Positions 44,511 through 53,149 of a stretch of 64,000 bases of DNA are shown in pieces. The notes under the pieces were generated by a model. That model was given only the letters and a program-made list of their open reading frames with translations. It made no database searches and was not told the DNA's origin. This DNA comes from DATAGF01 sp963813355 (GTDB lineage: Bacteria; Actinomycetota; Thermoleophilia; Miltoncostaeales; Miltoncostaeaceae), in assembly GCA_963813355.1 (NCBI GenBank), contig CAWEYS010000013.1, positions 1 through 64,000 of the forward strand, in the 5' to 3' direction. Position 1 is the stretch's first letter, and every line of letters begins with the position of its first letter. The translations under genes and the position numbers were made by a program.

Positions 44511-44530
44511 TATTTGCTAGCAGGCAAATA
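44511..44530. promoter_or_regulatory. Palindromic MarR operator
   Basis: TATTTGC (44511-44517) and GCAAATA (44524-44530) are exact inverted copies six bases apart, AT-rich against the GC-rich background and directly before the MarR-exporter unit. Size and form are those of MarR operators. Confidence 0.7.
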
Positions 44531-44580
44531 ATAGCACCGAACGATCCACCGGGTCGAGGCAGGAACCGCCGAGGCGTGTG

Positions 44581-44594
44581 CGAACATGTGTTCG
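44581..44594. promoter_or_regulatory. LexA (SOS) box
   Basis: CGAACATGTGTTCG fits the Gram-positive LexA consensus CGAACRNRYGTTCG at every defined position. It lies 22 bases before the ATG of the 67-residue gene at 44617, where it would block the promoter until DNA damage. Confidence 0.72.
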
Positions 44595-44616
44595 TACACC
44601 GGACACGGGAGCGAGC

Positions 44617-44820
44617 ATGACCACCACCACCGACGAGCTGCAGCGCACCATCCTCGGCCGCCTCTCGGGCGCCCCGGCGGGCCTCACGCCGCGGGCGCTG
44701 CTGGCCGGCCTGCCGGCGCCCCAGGCCCAGGTGGCCCTCGGCCTCCTCATCGTGAGCGGGCGCGTCGACGAGGTCGGCGGGCGCCTGTCGCTCGCCCTGA
44801 TCGCGCGCCGGGCGAGCTGA
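44617..44820 (+). CDS. Small winged-helix-like protein under a LexA box
   Basis: 67 residues from ATG 44617. Pattern LQRTILGRLSGAPAGLTPRA, LLAGLPAPQAQVALGLLIVS, GRVDEVGGRLSLALIARR reads as three helices and a beta wing, a minimal winged-helix fold. No cysteine, no membrane segment. The LexA box upstream predicts induction by DNA damage. It is divergent from the MarR-exporter pair. I know no named family for it. Confidence 0.65.
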   Translation: MTTTTDELQRTILGRLSGAPAGLTPRALLAGLPAPQAQVALGLLIVSGRVDEVGGRLSLALIARRAS

Positions 44821-44860
44821 TGGTCAGCGGGGGGTAAGCGCCGCCCACTTCCATGCGCGG

Positions 44861-45355
44861 ATGGCCACGCTCGTTCTGGCGATCGCCACGGTGCTCATCG
44901 CGGTGGGCTCGCTGGCCCTCGCGCTGGTGGTGGATCGTCGCACGGCGCGCGCGTCGCGGATCGCACAGCTCCTCGGGGAGAAGGAGACCGTCGCCTTCGG
45001 GGCCTCGCGGCTGATGATCGAGGGCTTTCCGCGCGAGGGAAGGCACCGCCACGAGCTCGTCCTCGCGGTCCTGCACGCCTGCCTGTTCGAGGGCTCCGAC
45101 CGGGCGCGCGGGATGCTGCTCGCGGCCGTCGAGAGCCACCGCAAAGGCGTTCCGGACCTCGTGACCGAGCTCGACCGGCTCCGGGACACCTATCGAGGGA
45201 TGGAGCACTTCGACCTCGACCGGAAGGAGCTCGACCTCACGAGCGCCAGGCTGCGCCTCTTGGCCATCCGGAAGGTCCTCGATCCCGCGGTCGCACCCGA
45301 GCGATGGTGGCCCGTCCCAGAGCGGCCAATGTCCCCGGCCGCTCCGCCGCCCTGA
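44861..45355 (+). CDS. Membrane-anchored protein of unknown function
   Basis: 164 residues. One N-terminal helix (ATLVLAIATVLIAVGSLALAL) followed by a cytoplasmic helical domain (SRIAQLLGEKETVAFGASRL, GSDRARGMLLAAVESHRKGV) and a Pro-rich end. Conserved-looking Arg/Glu/His pattern but no family recognised. 40 bases after the LexA-box gene, so possibly in the same transcript. Confidence 0.6.
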   Translation: MATLVLAIATVLIAVGSLALALVVDRRTARASRIAQLLGEKETVAFGASRLMIEGFPREGRHRHELVLAVLHACLFEGSDRARGMLLAAVESHRKGVPDLVTELDRLRDTYRGMEHFDLDRKELDLTSARLRLLAIRKVLDPAVAPERWWPVPERPMSPAAPPP

Positions 45356-45495
45356 GCCGGCTTAGCCCTGGAGCAGGCGAGCTGCTCGCTCGACCCTCGC
45401 AGGCCACCGCACCGGCTTCGCGCGCCGCGACCGCGACCGGACGCGCACGGACGGGTCGTCCCCAGCCGGCGGCGTGGTCCAAGGGGCAATCGCGG

Positions 45496-45963
45496 CTAGG
45501 AGCCGCCGACGTCGTGCCTCGGGTCGCCCGGGCTGCCGGGCGGCTCGGCGCCGCGCCCGGTGGCGCGCTCGACCTCGCGCTCGACCCGGCCGTCCTCGCG
45601 GGCGAGCAGGACCAGGGTGCCGATCAGCCCGAAGATGAGCGCGAAGACGATCGCGGCCACGACCATGAAGCCGATCGTGCCGGGGACGGTGTCGGTCTCG
45701 ACGGGCCCCGGGAGGACGCTGAGGACCAGGGCGAGGACGGCGCCGACGACGGCCCCGGCGGCCGCCAGCAGCACCGCCTGCCTCGCCACCGTCCGGTTGA
45801 CCCCGCGCCGCGACGTCGGGTCGACGAGCTCCTCGCGCGCCTGCACGTCCTGGGCCTCGTCGGCTTCGTCGAGGACCCGCTCGATCGTCTCCTCGCGAGA
45901 CTCCGCGGGGAGCCTGGCGGGCCGGTCGGGCTGGACGCTGTGGGGGTGGATCTCGTCGGCCAT
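45496..45963 (-). CDS. Two-helix membrane protein, unknown
   Basis: 155 residues from ATG 45963 with GGAGGCGAG upstream. An acidic N-terminal cytoplasmic part (REETIERVLDEADEAQDVQA), then two membrane helices (AVLLAAAGAVVGAVLALVLS and GFMVVAAIVFALIFGLIGTL) and an acidic tail. Downstream of the sigma factor gene on the same strand but 90 bases away. Function unknown. Confidence 0.6.
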   Translation of the reverse strand: MADEIHPHSVQPDRPARLPAESREETIERVLDEADEAQDVQAREELVDPTSRRGVNRTVARQAVLLAAAGAVVGAVLALVLSVLPGPVETDTVPGTIGFMVVAAIVFALIFGLIGTLVLLAREDGRVEREVERATGRGAEPPGSPGDPRHDVGGS

Positions 45964-46052
45964 CGACTCGCCTCCGTCGTCACCCCCGGCGTACCCGCGG
46001 CCCCGCGGCCGCAAACGGCGCCCGGCGGGCCTGCGGCCCCGGCGGCCGAGGG

Positions 46053-47147
46053 TCAGGCCGCCAGGTCGCGCAGGGCCTCGCTCTCGCGTGCGCGGGCGAG
46101 GCGGTCGAGCGCCTGGCGCTCGATCTGGCGCACGCGCTCCCGCGTGACGCCGAGGCGGCGCCCGACCTGCTGGAGCGTCTCGGGCTCGTGGTCGCCCAGG
46201 CCGTAGCGGGCCTCGAGCACCATGCGCTCGCGCTCGGGGAGCTCCGCCAGGGCCCGGCCCAGCAGGTCCTCGCGCAGGCTCACCTCGAGCTCGGCGGTCG
46301 GCTCCTCGTCGGCGTCGTCGGCGATGAGCTCGCCGAGGCTGGTGTCGCCGTCCTCGCCGACCGGGCGGTCGAGGCTCGTGACGGTGCGCGGCAGCTCCCG
46401 CACCTCGGCGACGCGCTCCACCGGGAGCCGGCTCTGCTCGGCGATCTCCTCGTCGGTGGGCTCCCGGCCCAGGCGGGCCAGCAGCGTGCGCTCCGCCCGC
46501 GAGACGCGCTGCTGGCGCTCCACCACGTGCACGGGCAGCCGGATCGAGCGCGCCTGGTTGGCCAGCCCCCGCTGGATGGCCTGCTGGATCCAGAGCGTCG
46601 CGTAGGTCGAGAACTTGAGCCCCCGGCGCCAGTCGAACTTCTCGACGGCGCGGATGAGGCCGAGGACCCCCTCCTGGATGAGGTCGAGGAGGGTGAGCTC
46701 GCCCTGCCCCTGGTAGCGCTTGGCGATCGAGACCACCAGGCGCAGGTTCGAGTTGACCATGCGCTCCTTGGCCTCGGCGTCTCCGGCCTCGACGCGCTGG
46801 GCCAGCTCGCGCTCCTCCTCGCGCGTCAGCAGCGGGTAGCGGCGGACCTCGTTGAGGAACAGCTGCATCGCGTCGGTCGTGGTCTCGGCGAGCTCGCGGT
46901 TGGTGGCGCGGGTGGGGGGGATCCCGACGCGGGCGCAGTCGTCGAGCACGTCGATCCCGCGCTCGGACAGGTTGGCGTGCAGCTCGGCGACCTCGTCGTC
47001 GTCGAGCCCCGCGTCGGCGGCGACCTCGCCGAGCTGGCTGATGTTGATGCAGCCCTGATCCTCGCCCGCGGCGATCAGCGTCTGCAGCTCGGGGCGGTCC
47101 GCGGTGCCGTCCGCGGCCGCTCCTCCTGCGTCGTCATTCGTGCTCAT
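46053..47147 (-). CDS. Principal-type RNA polymerase sigma factor (RpoD/SigA family)
   Basis: 364 residues, ATG with GGGAGGCGG upstream. Region 1.1-like start (LQTLIAAGEDQGCINISQLG), region 1.2 (TTDAMQLFLNEVRRYPLLTR), region 2 (NLRLVVSIAKRYQGQGELTL, DLIQEGVLGLIRAVEKFDWR, KFSTYATLWIQQAIQRGLAN), region 3, and region 4 (LPERERMVLEARYGLGDHEP, VGRRLGVTRERVRQIERQAL). Keeps all parts of a primary or group 2 factor. Whether it is the essential SigA or a SigB/HrdB paralogue cannot be told from one window. Confidence 0.92.
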   Translation of the reverse strand: MSTNDDAGGAAADGTADRPELQTLIAAGEDQGCINISQLGEVAADAGLDDDEVAELHANLSERGIDVLDDCARVGIPPTRATNRELAETTTDAMQLFLNEVRRYPLLTREEERELAQRVEAGDAEAKERMVNSNLRLVVSIAKRYQGQGELTLLDLIQEGVLGLIRAVEKFDWRRGLKFSTYATLWIQQAIQRGLANQARSIRLPVHVVERQQRVSRAERTLLARLGREPTDEEIAEQSRLPVERVAEVRELPRTVTSLDRPVGEDGDTSLGELIADDADEEPTAELEVSLREDLLGRALAELPERERMVLEARYGLGDHEPETLQQVGRRLGVTRERVRQIERQALDRLARARESEALRDLAA

Positions 47148-47198
47148 CTCCGCCTCCCGTCTCCTCGTCCTCGCCCGGGTGACCCGCGTGGCCGCCCC

Positions 47199-47678
47199 TC
47201 AACCCACGCACTGCTCGTCGGCGTCGGCCGCCCCCGGCAGGCGGCCCAGCAGCTCGCCGAGCGCCTCCAGCTCCTCGACGCTGAAGCGCTCCGCGAAGAT
47301 GCCCTCGAGCGCGACCAGGTGGCTCTCGGCCGCCGCGACCAGCGTGCGATGCCCCCGGGGGGTGATGCGAGCGTAGGTCACCCGCGCGTCCTCGGTGCAC
47401 ACGTCCTTGCGCACGAGTCCCGCCCGCTCGAGGCCGTCCAGCAGCCGGGTGATGCCCGACGGCGTCAGGCTCACGACCTGGGCCAGGTCGACGCGGCGCA
47501 TGCGGCCCTCGGCCTCGAGCGACAGGCGCCTGAGCACCTCGAAGTCGTTGACCGTCAGGCCGAACTCCGCCACCAGCGAGGCGTTGAACGCGCGCGTCAT
47601 CGCCGCGTCCGAGGCCCTCAGCCGCACCCACGCCTGCACCGCCCGATGCTGCTGCCCGGATAGAACTTGACTGCTCAA
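47199..47678 (-). CDS. MarR-family regulator divergent from yceI
   Basis: 159 residues from TTG 47678. Winged helix: LTVNDFEVLRRLSLEAEGRM, LAQVVSLTPSGITRLLDGLE, RAGLVRKDVCTEDARVTYAR. The start region carries TTGACTGCTCAATCAA (47667-47682), an imperfect dyad suited to autoregulation. 65 bases from the YceI gene, which reads the other way and is the likely target. Confidence 0.88.
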   Translation of the reverse strand: MSSQVLSGQQHRAVQAWVRLRASDAAMTRAFNASLVAEFGLTVNDFEVLRRLSLEAEGRMRRVDLAQVVSLTPSGITRLLDGLERAGLVRKDVCTEDARVTYARITPRGHRTLVAAAESHLVALEGIFAERFSVEELEALGELLGRLPGAADADEQCVG

Positions 47679-47682
47679 TCAA
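47667..47682. promoter_or_regulatory. Candidate MarR operator
   Basis: TTGACTGCTCAATCAA: arms TTGACT and AATCAA match at five of six positions. It overlaps the TTG start of the MarR gene; a further half-site AGTCAA lies at 47705-47710 toward yceI. Confidence 0.5.
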
Positions 47683-47743
47683 CCCTCGCTAGCTTTGCTT
47701 GCGTAGTCAAACGTTACCACTCGCAGAACCAGGAGACACCGAG

Positions 47744-48298
47744 ATGAGCACCGCTCAGACCAGCACCGAGACCACCGCGCTGCCGGCCGGCGTCTGGACC
47801 AGGGATCCGATCCACTCATCGTTGGAGTTCTCGGTCAAGCACATGGTGGTCGCGACGTTCCGCAGCTCGCTGCCGGACTTCGACTCGACGCTCACGGTCG
47901 ACGACCGCGGCGCCGTCCTCGAGGGCGTCGGTCGCGTGGCCAGCGTGGTCACCCCCGACCCGAACCTCACCGGCCACCTGCAGTCGCCCGACTTCTTCGA
48001 CGCCGAGCTGCACCCGGAGGTGCGCTTCCGCTCGACCGAGATCGCCCGGCGCGGCGACGAGATCCGGGTCGTCGGCGAGCTCACCCTGAAGGGGCACACC
48101 GGGACGATCGAGCTGCGCGGGAGCCTCTTCGGCCCCGTGGTCGGCCTGGGCGACGCCGAGCGGATCGGCCTCGACCTGACCGGGACCTTCGACCGCACCG
48201 AGTACGGCCTCAACTGGAACGCCCCGTTGCCCAAGGGCGGCTTCGCGGTCGGCGACGAGGTGACGATCGGCGCCCACCTGGAGTACGTCCGTGGCTGA
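47744..48298 (+). CDS. YceI-family lipocalin-like protein
   Basis: 184 residues, ATG after AGGAGACACCGAG. YceI pattern: GVWTRDPIHSSLEFSVKHMV, HLQSPDFFDAELHPEVRFRS, ELTLKGHTGTIELRG and AEYGL-like FDRTEYGLNWNAPLPKGGFA. The fold binds isoprenoid chains. No signal peptide, so cytoplasmic, as in most actinobacterial copies. Overlaps the flavin reductase start by eight bases. Confidence 0.92.
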   Translation: MSTAQTSTETTALPAGVWTRDPIHSSLEFSVKHMVVATFRSSLPDFDSTLTVDDRGAVLEGVGRVASVVTPDPNLTGHLQSPDFFDAELHPEVRFRSTEIARRGDEIRVVGELTLKGHTGTIELRGSLFGPVVGLGDAERIGLDLTGTFDRTEYGLNWNAPLPKGGFAVGDEVTIGAHLEYVRG

Positions 48299-48860
48299 CA
48301 TCTCCATCCTGGGGATCAGCGGCAGCCTGCGGCGCGAGTCGCACAACACCGGGCTGCTGCGCGCGGCCGCGGAGGAGATGCCCGAGGGGGTCGCGTTCCG
48401 CCTCTACGACGGACTGCGCGACGTCCCGCCCTACGACGAGGACGAGGACGGCGACGACCCCCCCGAGGCCGTGAGCCGGCTCCGGGGCGAGCTCGCGGGG
48501 ACCGACGGGCTGCTCGTGGCGACCCCGGAGTACAGCCACTCGATCCCCGGCCAGCTGAAGAACGCCCTCGACTGGGCGGCGCGGCCCTCCGGCGGCAACG
48601 CGCTGCGCTTCCTCCCGGCCGCGGTGATCGGCGCCAGCACCGGGGCCTTCGGCGCGGTCTGGGCCCAGGCCGAGATGCGCAAGGTCCTCGCGGCGTGCGG
48701 CGCGCGCGTCGTGGACGGCGAGGTGGCGCTCGGCCACGCGTACGAGCGCTTCGACGAGCGGGGGGTCCTCGTCGACGAGGAGGCCCGCGATCAGCTCCGC
48801 GACGTCATCGGCCTGCTGGTCGAGGCCGTCCGCGGCCGCAGGACGGCGCCGGTCGGCTGA
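48291..48860 (+). CDS. NADPH-dependent FMN reductase
   Basis: 189 residues from GTG 48291, inside the end of yceI. Flavodoxin-like fold: ILGISGSLRRESHNTGLLRA (FMN phosphate loop), LLVATPEYSHSIPGQLKNAL and DWAARPSGGNALRFLPAAVI (isoalloxazine contact). Typical ChrR/azoreductase-like enzyme that reduces quinones or FMN with NADPH. Coupled to yceI and probably under the divergent MarR. Confidence 0.93.
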   Translation: MADISILGISGSLRRESHNTGLLRAAAEEMPEGVAFRLYDGLRDVPPYDEDEDGDDPPEAVSRLRGELAGTDGLLVATPEYSHSIPGQLKNALDWAARPSGGNALRFLPAAVIGASTGAFGAVWAQAEMRKVLAACGARVVDGEVALGHAYERFDERGVLVDEEARDQLRDVIGLLVEAVRGRRTAPVG

Positions 48861-48867
48861 GCCGCGC

Positions 48868-50238
48868 TCAGGTCGCCGGCCGGGTGGGGACGACCGGCAG
48901 CCGCAGCGTGAGCAGCGCCCCGCCCCCCGGGGCGGCCGACGCCGTGACCGTCCCGCCGTGCGCCTCGGCCGCCTGGCGGACGATCGCCAGGCCCAGACCG
49001 GAGCCGGGCGTGCGGCGCGCCGCCGCGGCACGGTAGAAGCGGTCGAAGACGTGCGGCAGGTCGACCGGGTCGATTCCCGGCCCGTGGTCGCGCACCGACA
49101 CCTCGCCGTCCCGGACGCGCACCTCCACGGTCCCGCCCGGCGGGCTCCACTTGGCGGCGTTGTCGAGCAGGTTGCCGACGGCGCGCTCGAGCTGGCCGGG
49201 CGAGCAGTGCACCTGCGTCGGCGCGGACTCGAGCGCGAACGCGAGGCCCGGCGCGTGCAGGCGCGCGCGCTCGACCGCGCGCCGCACGAGCGCGTCGAGC
49301 CGCAGGTCCTCGCGCTCGTCGGCCGCCTCGGCGCCGCGGGCCAGGCTGACGACGTCGGCGACGAGGCGGCTGAGGTCCTCGAGCTGGGCGGTGACGTCCC
49401 CGAGCAGCCGCCGGCGCCCGGCGGCGTCGAGCTGGTCGTCGGCGGCGAGCACCTCGATGTTGGTGCGGAGGGCCGTGAGGGGCGTGCGCAGCTCGTGGGA
49501 CGCGTCCATCACCAGGCGGCGCTGGCTCTCCTGGGAGGTCTCGAGGGCGGACAGCATCTCGTTGAACGTGTGCGCGAGGCGGGCGACCTCGTCGCGACCC
49601 TCCACCTCGATGCGCCGGCCGAGGTCGCCGGTGTGCGCGACCTCCTCGGCCGTGCGGTCGAGGCGGCGCACGGGCGCCAGGCCGGCTCGGGCGACGGCGG
49701 CGGCCAGCAGGCCGGCGAGCGCGACGCCGGCGATGCCGATCAGGGCGAGCACCCAGCGCAGCCGCCCCAGCGTGTCGTTCACGTCCTCGAGCGGCAGGGC
49801 CACCTGCACCGCCAAGCCGCCGCCGAGGGGCGCCGTCAGCATGCGGACGCTTGTCCCGTCGTAGGAGGCGTCCCGCAGGAAGCCGTCGCGGCTCCCGGCC
49901 GCCACCTCGCGCACCTGGTCGTCCACCGGCAGCGCCGGGTCGCCGCCGGGGCCGGCCGGGCCGTCGGATCGCGTCTCCGGGGTGACGATCTGCACCACTC
50001 CGCCGGGTCGGCCCTCGGGCGCCGTGGGGATGCGCATCTCGTCCACCGGGCCGCCGAACCGCTCGGGCGGCCGGCGCAGCAGGGCGGGGGAGACGGCGTC
50101 GACCCGCTCGCGGAGCTGGTCGTCAACCTGCCCGCGCAGCTGATTGCGCACCGCCACGTAGGCGAGCGCCGACACCAGGAGGACGACGACGGCCATGGCC
50201 GCGACGCAGCCGAGCGCCAGTCGGGCGCGGATGCTCAC
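48868..50238 (-). CDS. Sensor histidine kinase (MprB-like)
   Basis: 456 residues. Two membrane helices (LALGCVAAMAVVVLLVSALA and WVLALIGIAGVALAGLLAAA) frame an extracytoplasmic sensor of about 120 residues; then a HAMP domain, phosphoacceptor helix QRRLVMDASHELRTPLTALR, and ATPase motifs NLLDNAAKWSPPGG, DHGPGIDP and FYRAAAARRTPGSGLGLAIV. It is coupled to the upstream regulator (four-base overlap). With the HtrA gene the set resembles mycobacterial MprAB-PepD, which senses envelope stress. Confidence 0.92.
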   Translation of the reverse strand: MSIRARLALGCVAAMAVVVLLVSALAYVAVRNQLRGQVDDQLRERVDAVSPALLRRPPERFGGPVDEMRIPTAPEGRPGGVVQIVTPETRSDGPAGPGGDPALPVDDQVREVAAGSRDGFLRDASYDGTSVRMLTAPLGGGLAVQVALPLEDVNDTLGRLRWVLALIGIAGVALAGLLAAAVARAGLAPVRRLDRTAEEVAHTGDLGRRIEVEGRDEVARLAHTFNEMLSALETSQESQRRLVMDASHELRTPLTALRTNIEVLAADDQLDAAGRRRLLGDVTAQLEDLSRLVADVVSLARGAEAADEREDLRLDALVRRAVERARLHAPGLAFALESAPTQVHCSPGQLERAVGNLLDNAAKWSPPGGTVEVRVRDGEVSVRDHGPGIDPVDLPHVFDRFYRAAAARRTPGSGLGLAIVRQAAEAHGGTVTASAAPGGGALLTLRLPVVPTRPAT

Positions 50239-50930
50239 GCGTCGCGGAGCACGTACCCGACCCCGCGCACGGTGTGGATGAGGCGCGGCTCGCCGCCCTC
50301 CTCCAGCTTGCGCCGCAGGCTCGAGATGTAGACCGCCAGGGAGTTGGACGACAGGTCGAGCTCGTACCCCCAGACGCGCTCGAAGAGCGCCTCGCGCGTC
50401 ACCACGCGCCGGGGGTTGAGCAGCAGCGCGCCGAGCAGCTGGAACTCGGTGCGGGTGAGCTGGAGCGCGCGGCCGCCGCGCCTCACCTCGAAGGTCCCCT
50501 CGTCGAGGGTCAGGTCGGCGAAGCGCAGCACGGCGGTGCCGCCGTCGTGGGCCGTCCGCCGCAGCAGCGCCCGCAGGCGCGCGATCAGCTCCTCCAGCGC
50601 GAAGGGCTTGACCAGGTAGTCGTCGGCGCCGGCCTCGAGGCCGACCACCCGGTCGGAGACCGCGTCGCGCGCCGTCAGCATGAGCACCGGCGTGCGGTCG
50701 CCGGCCTCGCGCAGGCGGCGGCAGACCTCGATGCCGTCGACGCCCGGCATGGTGACGTCGAGCACCAGCACGTCGGGGGCCCCCAGGCCGAGCAGGCTCA
50801 GGGCGGGCTCGCCGCCCTCGGCCGTCGACACGGCGAAGCCCTTCAGCGTCAGCGCCCGCCGAAGGGCCTCGAGGATGCGCGGGTCGTCGTTGACGACCAT
50901 GACGCGCGGCTTTCCGGAGTCGGCGCTCAC
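50235..50930 (-). CDS. OmpR-family response regulator (MprA-like)
   Basis: 231 residues from GTG 50930. Receiver: VMVVNDDPRILEALRRALTL, phospho-aspartate in DVLVLDVTMPGVDGIEVC, GADDYLVKPFALEELIARLR with the lysine. Winged helix: LTRTEFQLLGALLLNPRRVV and SLAVYISSLRRKLEEGGEPR. All catalytic residues are present. Acts with the overlapping kinase. Confidence 0.95.
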   Translation of the reverse strand: MSADSGKPRVMVVNDDPRILEALRRALTLKGFAVSTAEGGEPALSLLGLGAPDVLVLDVTMPGVDGIEVCRRLREAGDRTPVLMLTARDAVSDRVVGLEAGADDYLVKPFALEELIARLRALLRRTAHDGGTAVLRFADLTLDEGTFEVRRGGRALQLTRTEFQLLGALLLNPRRVVTREALFERVWGYELDLSSNSLAVYISSLRRKLEEGGEPRLIHTVRGVGYVLRDA

Positions 50931-50976
50931 CCCGACCGCAGGGTAGCGGGCGCCCGCGCGGGCGCCGACCTGCGGG

Positions 50977-52085
50977 TCATCCGGCCGCGCAGACGGCCGT
51001 GGACTGGGCGGACGCCGGGCGCTGGCCGAGCGTCACGGTCACCGCGCGCTTACCCCCGGCGCCGGTCACCCGGAGGGTGATCTCCGCCCCCGGCTTCGAC
51101 GCGTCGACGGCGTTCTGCAGATCGCCGCTGTCGCCGACCTCCGTGTCGCCGACCGCCGTGATCACGTCGCCGCACGACAGCCCGGCCTTCGCGGCCGGGC
51201 CCCCGGCGGCGAGGCCGTTCACCTCCGCGCCCCCCCGCGAGGCGACGTCCTGGGTCGAGATGCCGAGCCAGGCGTGCTCGACCCGGCCGCCCGTGGACAG
51301 GGTCGCGACCACCTCCTTGGCCGTGTCGACCGGAACCGCGAAGGCCACGCCCACGTCGCCGTCGACGCCGGAGTCGGCGATCTGGGCCGGGATCCCGACG
51401 AGCTCGCCGGCGGCGTTCAGCAGGGCGCCGCCCGAGTTGCCGTGGTTGACGGCGGCGTCGGTCTGGATCGCGCCGGTGATCGAGAAGCCGTTGGGCGCCT
51501 CGATGGTGCGGCCGAGCCCCGACACGATCCCGGAGCTGGCGCTGGCCTGGTAGCCGAAGGGGTCGCCGATCGCGAGCACCGGGTCGCCCACCGCCAGCAG
51601 GGACGAGTCGCCGAGCGGGATGGGCTCGAGCTCGGAGGCGGGGACGTCGATCTTCAGCAGGGCCAGGTCGGTGGAGGGGTCGGTCCCGAGCACCTTCGCC
51701 GTCGCGGTGCGCCCGTCCGCGAGCTCCACCGTCACGCCCGTCGCCCCGCTGACGACGTGGTCGTTGGTGAGGACGTGGCCCTGGTCGTCGATGACCACGC
51801 CGCTCGCGCTCCCGGGCTGCGGGCCCGTCGTCGTGATGGAGACGACGCCCGAGCGCCGGCGCGCGTACACGGCGCTGAAGTCGACGGCCTGGGCCGACCC
51901 GACGGCGTCGCCGTCGTGGAGGCCGGCGTCGTCTCGACGACCGTGGCCGGCGTGCTGGCCGCGGGTGCGGTGGCCGCGTCGACGGCGGCGACCACCCCGC
52001 CGCCGACGGCCGCGGCGGTCAGGGCGACGGCCGCGGTGCGGGCGAGGCGCCCGCTGACGGCCTGGCGGAATCGCAGAGGGGGCAT
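50977..52085 (-). CDS. HtrA/DegP-type serine protease (PepD-like), one frame break
   Basis: About 370 residues from ATG 52085. N-terminal membrane anchor (LARTAAVALTAAAVGGGVVA), a Thr/Ala-rich linker, then the trypsin-like domain with the triad in VLTNDHVVSGATG (His), STDLALLKIDV (Asp) and TDAAVNHGNSGGALLN (Ser), and a C-terminal PDZ domain (AWLGISTQD, AAKAGLSCGDVITAVGD). One base missing near 51900 separates anchor and protease frames; adding it gives GSAQAVDFSAVYARR. First gene of the htrA-regulator-kinase operon. Confidence 0.9.
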
Positions 52086-52236
52086 GGCGGTCCTCGGGGA
52101 CGCGGTGTCTGGTCGCGCCGGGGGCCTGGGGTCGCGTGAGCTCCCGGCGCGTACCACCAGTGGACCACCGCTGTCTTAAGGCTTTCTCAAGGCCGGCTGA
52201 GGGCCGGATGAGGGTTCGGTGCCGCCTCGGTGAAGC

Positions 52237-53118
52237 TCAGCCGCGCGCGGCGGCGAGCTCGTCCGCGCGGGCGAGCACGTCCGGGGCGTCGAGCTCGTCG
52301 CAGAGGTCGCGGAGGCCGGCGGCGGGCCCGCGCCAGCGCAGCTCGCCGACGCCCTCCTCGAGCACGCCGGGCGCGTCCGTCCGCAGCGTCGCCAGGACGC
52401 GGAACAGCTCCGCCGCCTCGCGCCCCTCCGCCAGCGACGCCGCGAGCCGCCCGGCCCCGCGGACGGTCACGTCCCAGGCGGCCGGGTCATCGGGGATCTC
52501 CTCCAGGTGGCCGTAGCGGGCGAGCACGGCCGCGGCGCTCTTGGCGCCCCAGCCGGGCAGCCCCGGGAAGCCGTCGGCCGAGTCGCCCACGAGGGCGAGG
52601 TAGTCGGGTATCGAGGCGGGCCCGACGCCGAAGCGCTCGCGCACGCCGTCCTCGTCGCGGACGCGCTCGGCCCGCCGGTCGAGCTGCACCACCCGCCTGC
52701 CGGACACGCACTGGGCGAGGTCCTTGTCGGGCGTGCAGATCACGACCCGCTCGACCTCGGCCTCGGCGGCCGCGCGCGCGGCCGCCGCCGCGAGGGCGTC
52801 GTCGGCCTCCAGCTCGACCATCCCCCAGACCGTCACGCCGAGCGCCCGGAGCCCCTCCTCGAGCAGCGGGAACTGCGCCAGCAGCGCCGGCTCGATGCCC
52901 GCGCTGGACTTGTACCCCGGCCACATGTCGTTGCGGAACGACTCGATGACCGTGTCCGTCGCGACGCCGACGTGGGTCGCGCCGTCGCCGATCAGCCCCA
53001 GCACCGAGCGCAGCACCCCCCGCGTCCCCGCCGCCCGCGAGGAGGCGGCCACCTCGGCCGGCAGCCCGAGGTGGTGTCGGAAGAGCTCGTATGTTCCATC
53101 GACGAGGTGGACCTCCAC
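52237..53118 (-). CDS. 5'-3' exonuclease (Pol I N-terminal type)
   Basis: About 293 residues from GTG 53118. Stand-alone flap-nuclease-like protein: EVHLVDGTYELFRHHLGLPA, VIESFRNDMWPGYKSSAGIE, VELEADDALAAAAARA, VVICTPDKDLAQCVSG (metal aspartates), VGDSADGFPGLPGWGAKSAA (helix-hairpin-helix). Would process RNA primers or flaps. No polymerase domain follows. Divergent from the enoyl-CoA hydratase. Confidence 0.9.
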   Translation of the reverse strand: MEVHLVDGTYELFRHHLGLPAEVAASSRAAGTRGVLRSVLGLIGDGATHVGVATDTVIESFRNDMWPGYKSSAGIEPALLAQFPLLEEGLRALGVTVWGMVELEADDALAAAAARAAAEAEVERVVICTPDKDLAQCVSGRRVVQLDRRAERVRDEDGVRERFGVGPASIPDYLALVGDSADGFPGLPGWGAKSAAAVLARYGHLEEIPDDPAAWDVTVRGAGRLAASLAEGREAAELFRVLATLRTDAPGVLEEGVGELRWRGPAAGLRDLCDELDAPDVLARADELAAARG

Positions 53119-53149
53119 CCGGGCACCGTATCGGGGTACGGTTCGGGCG

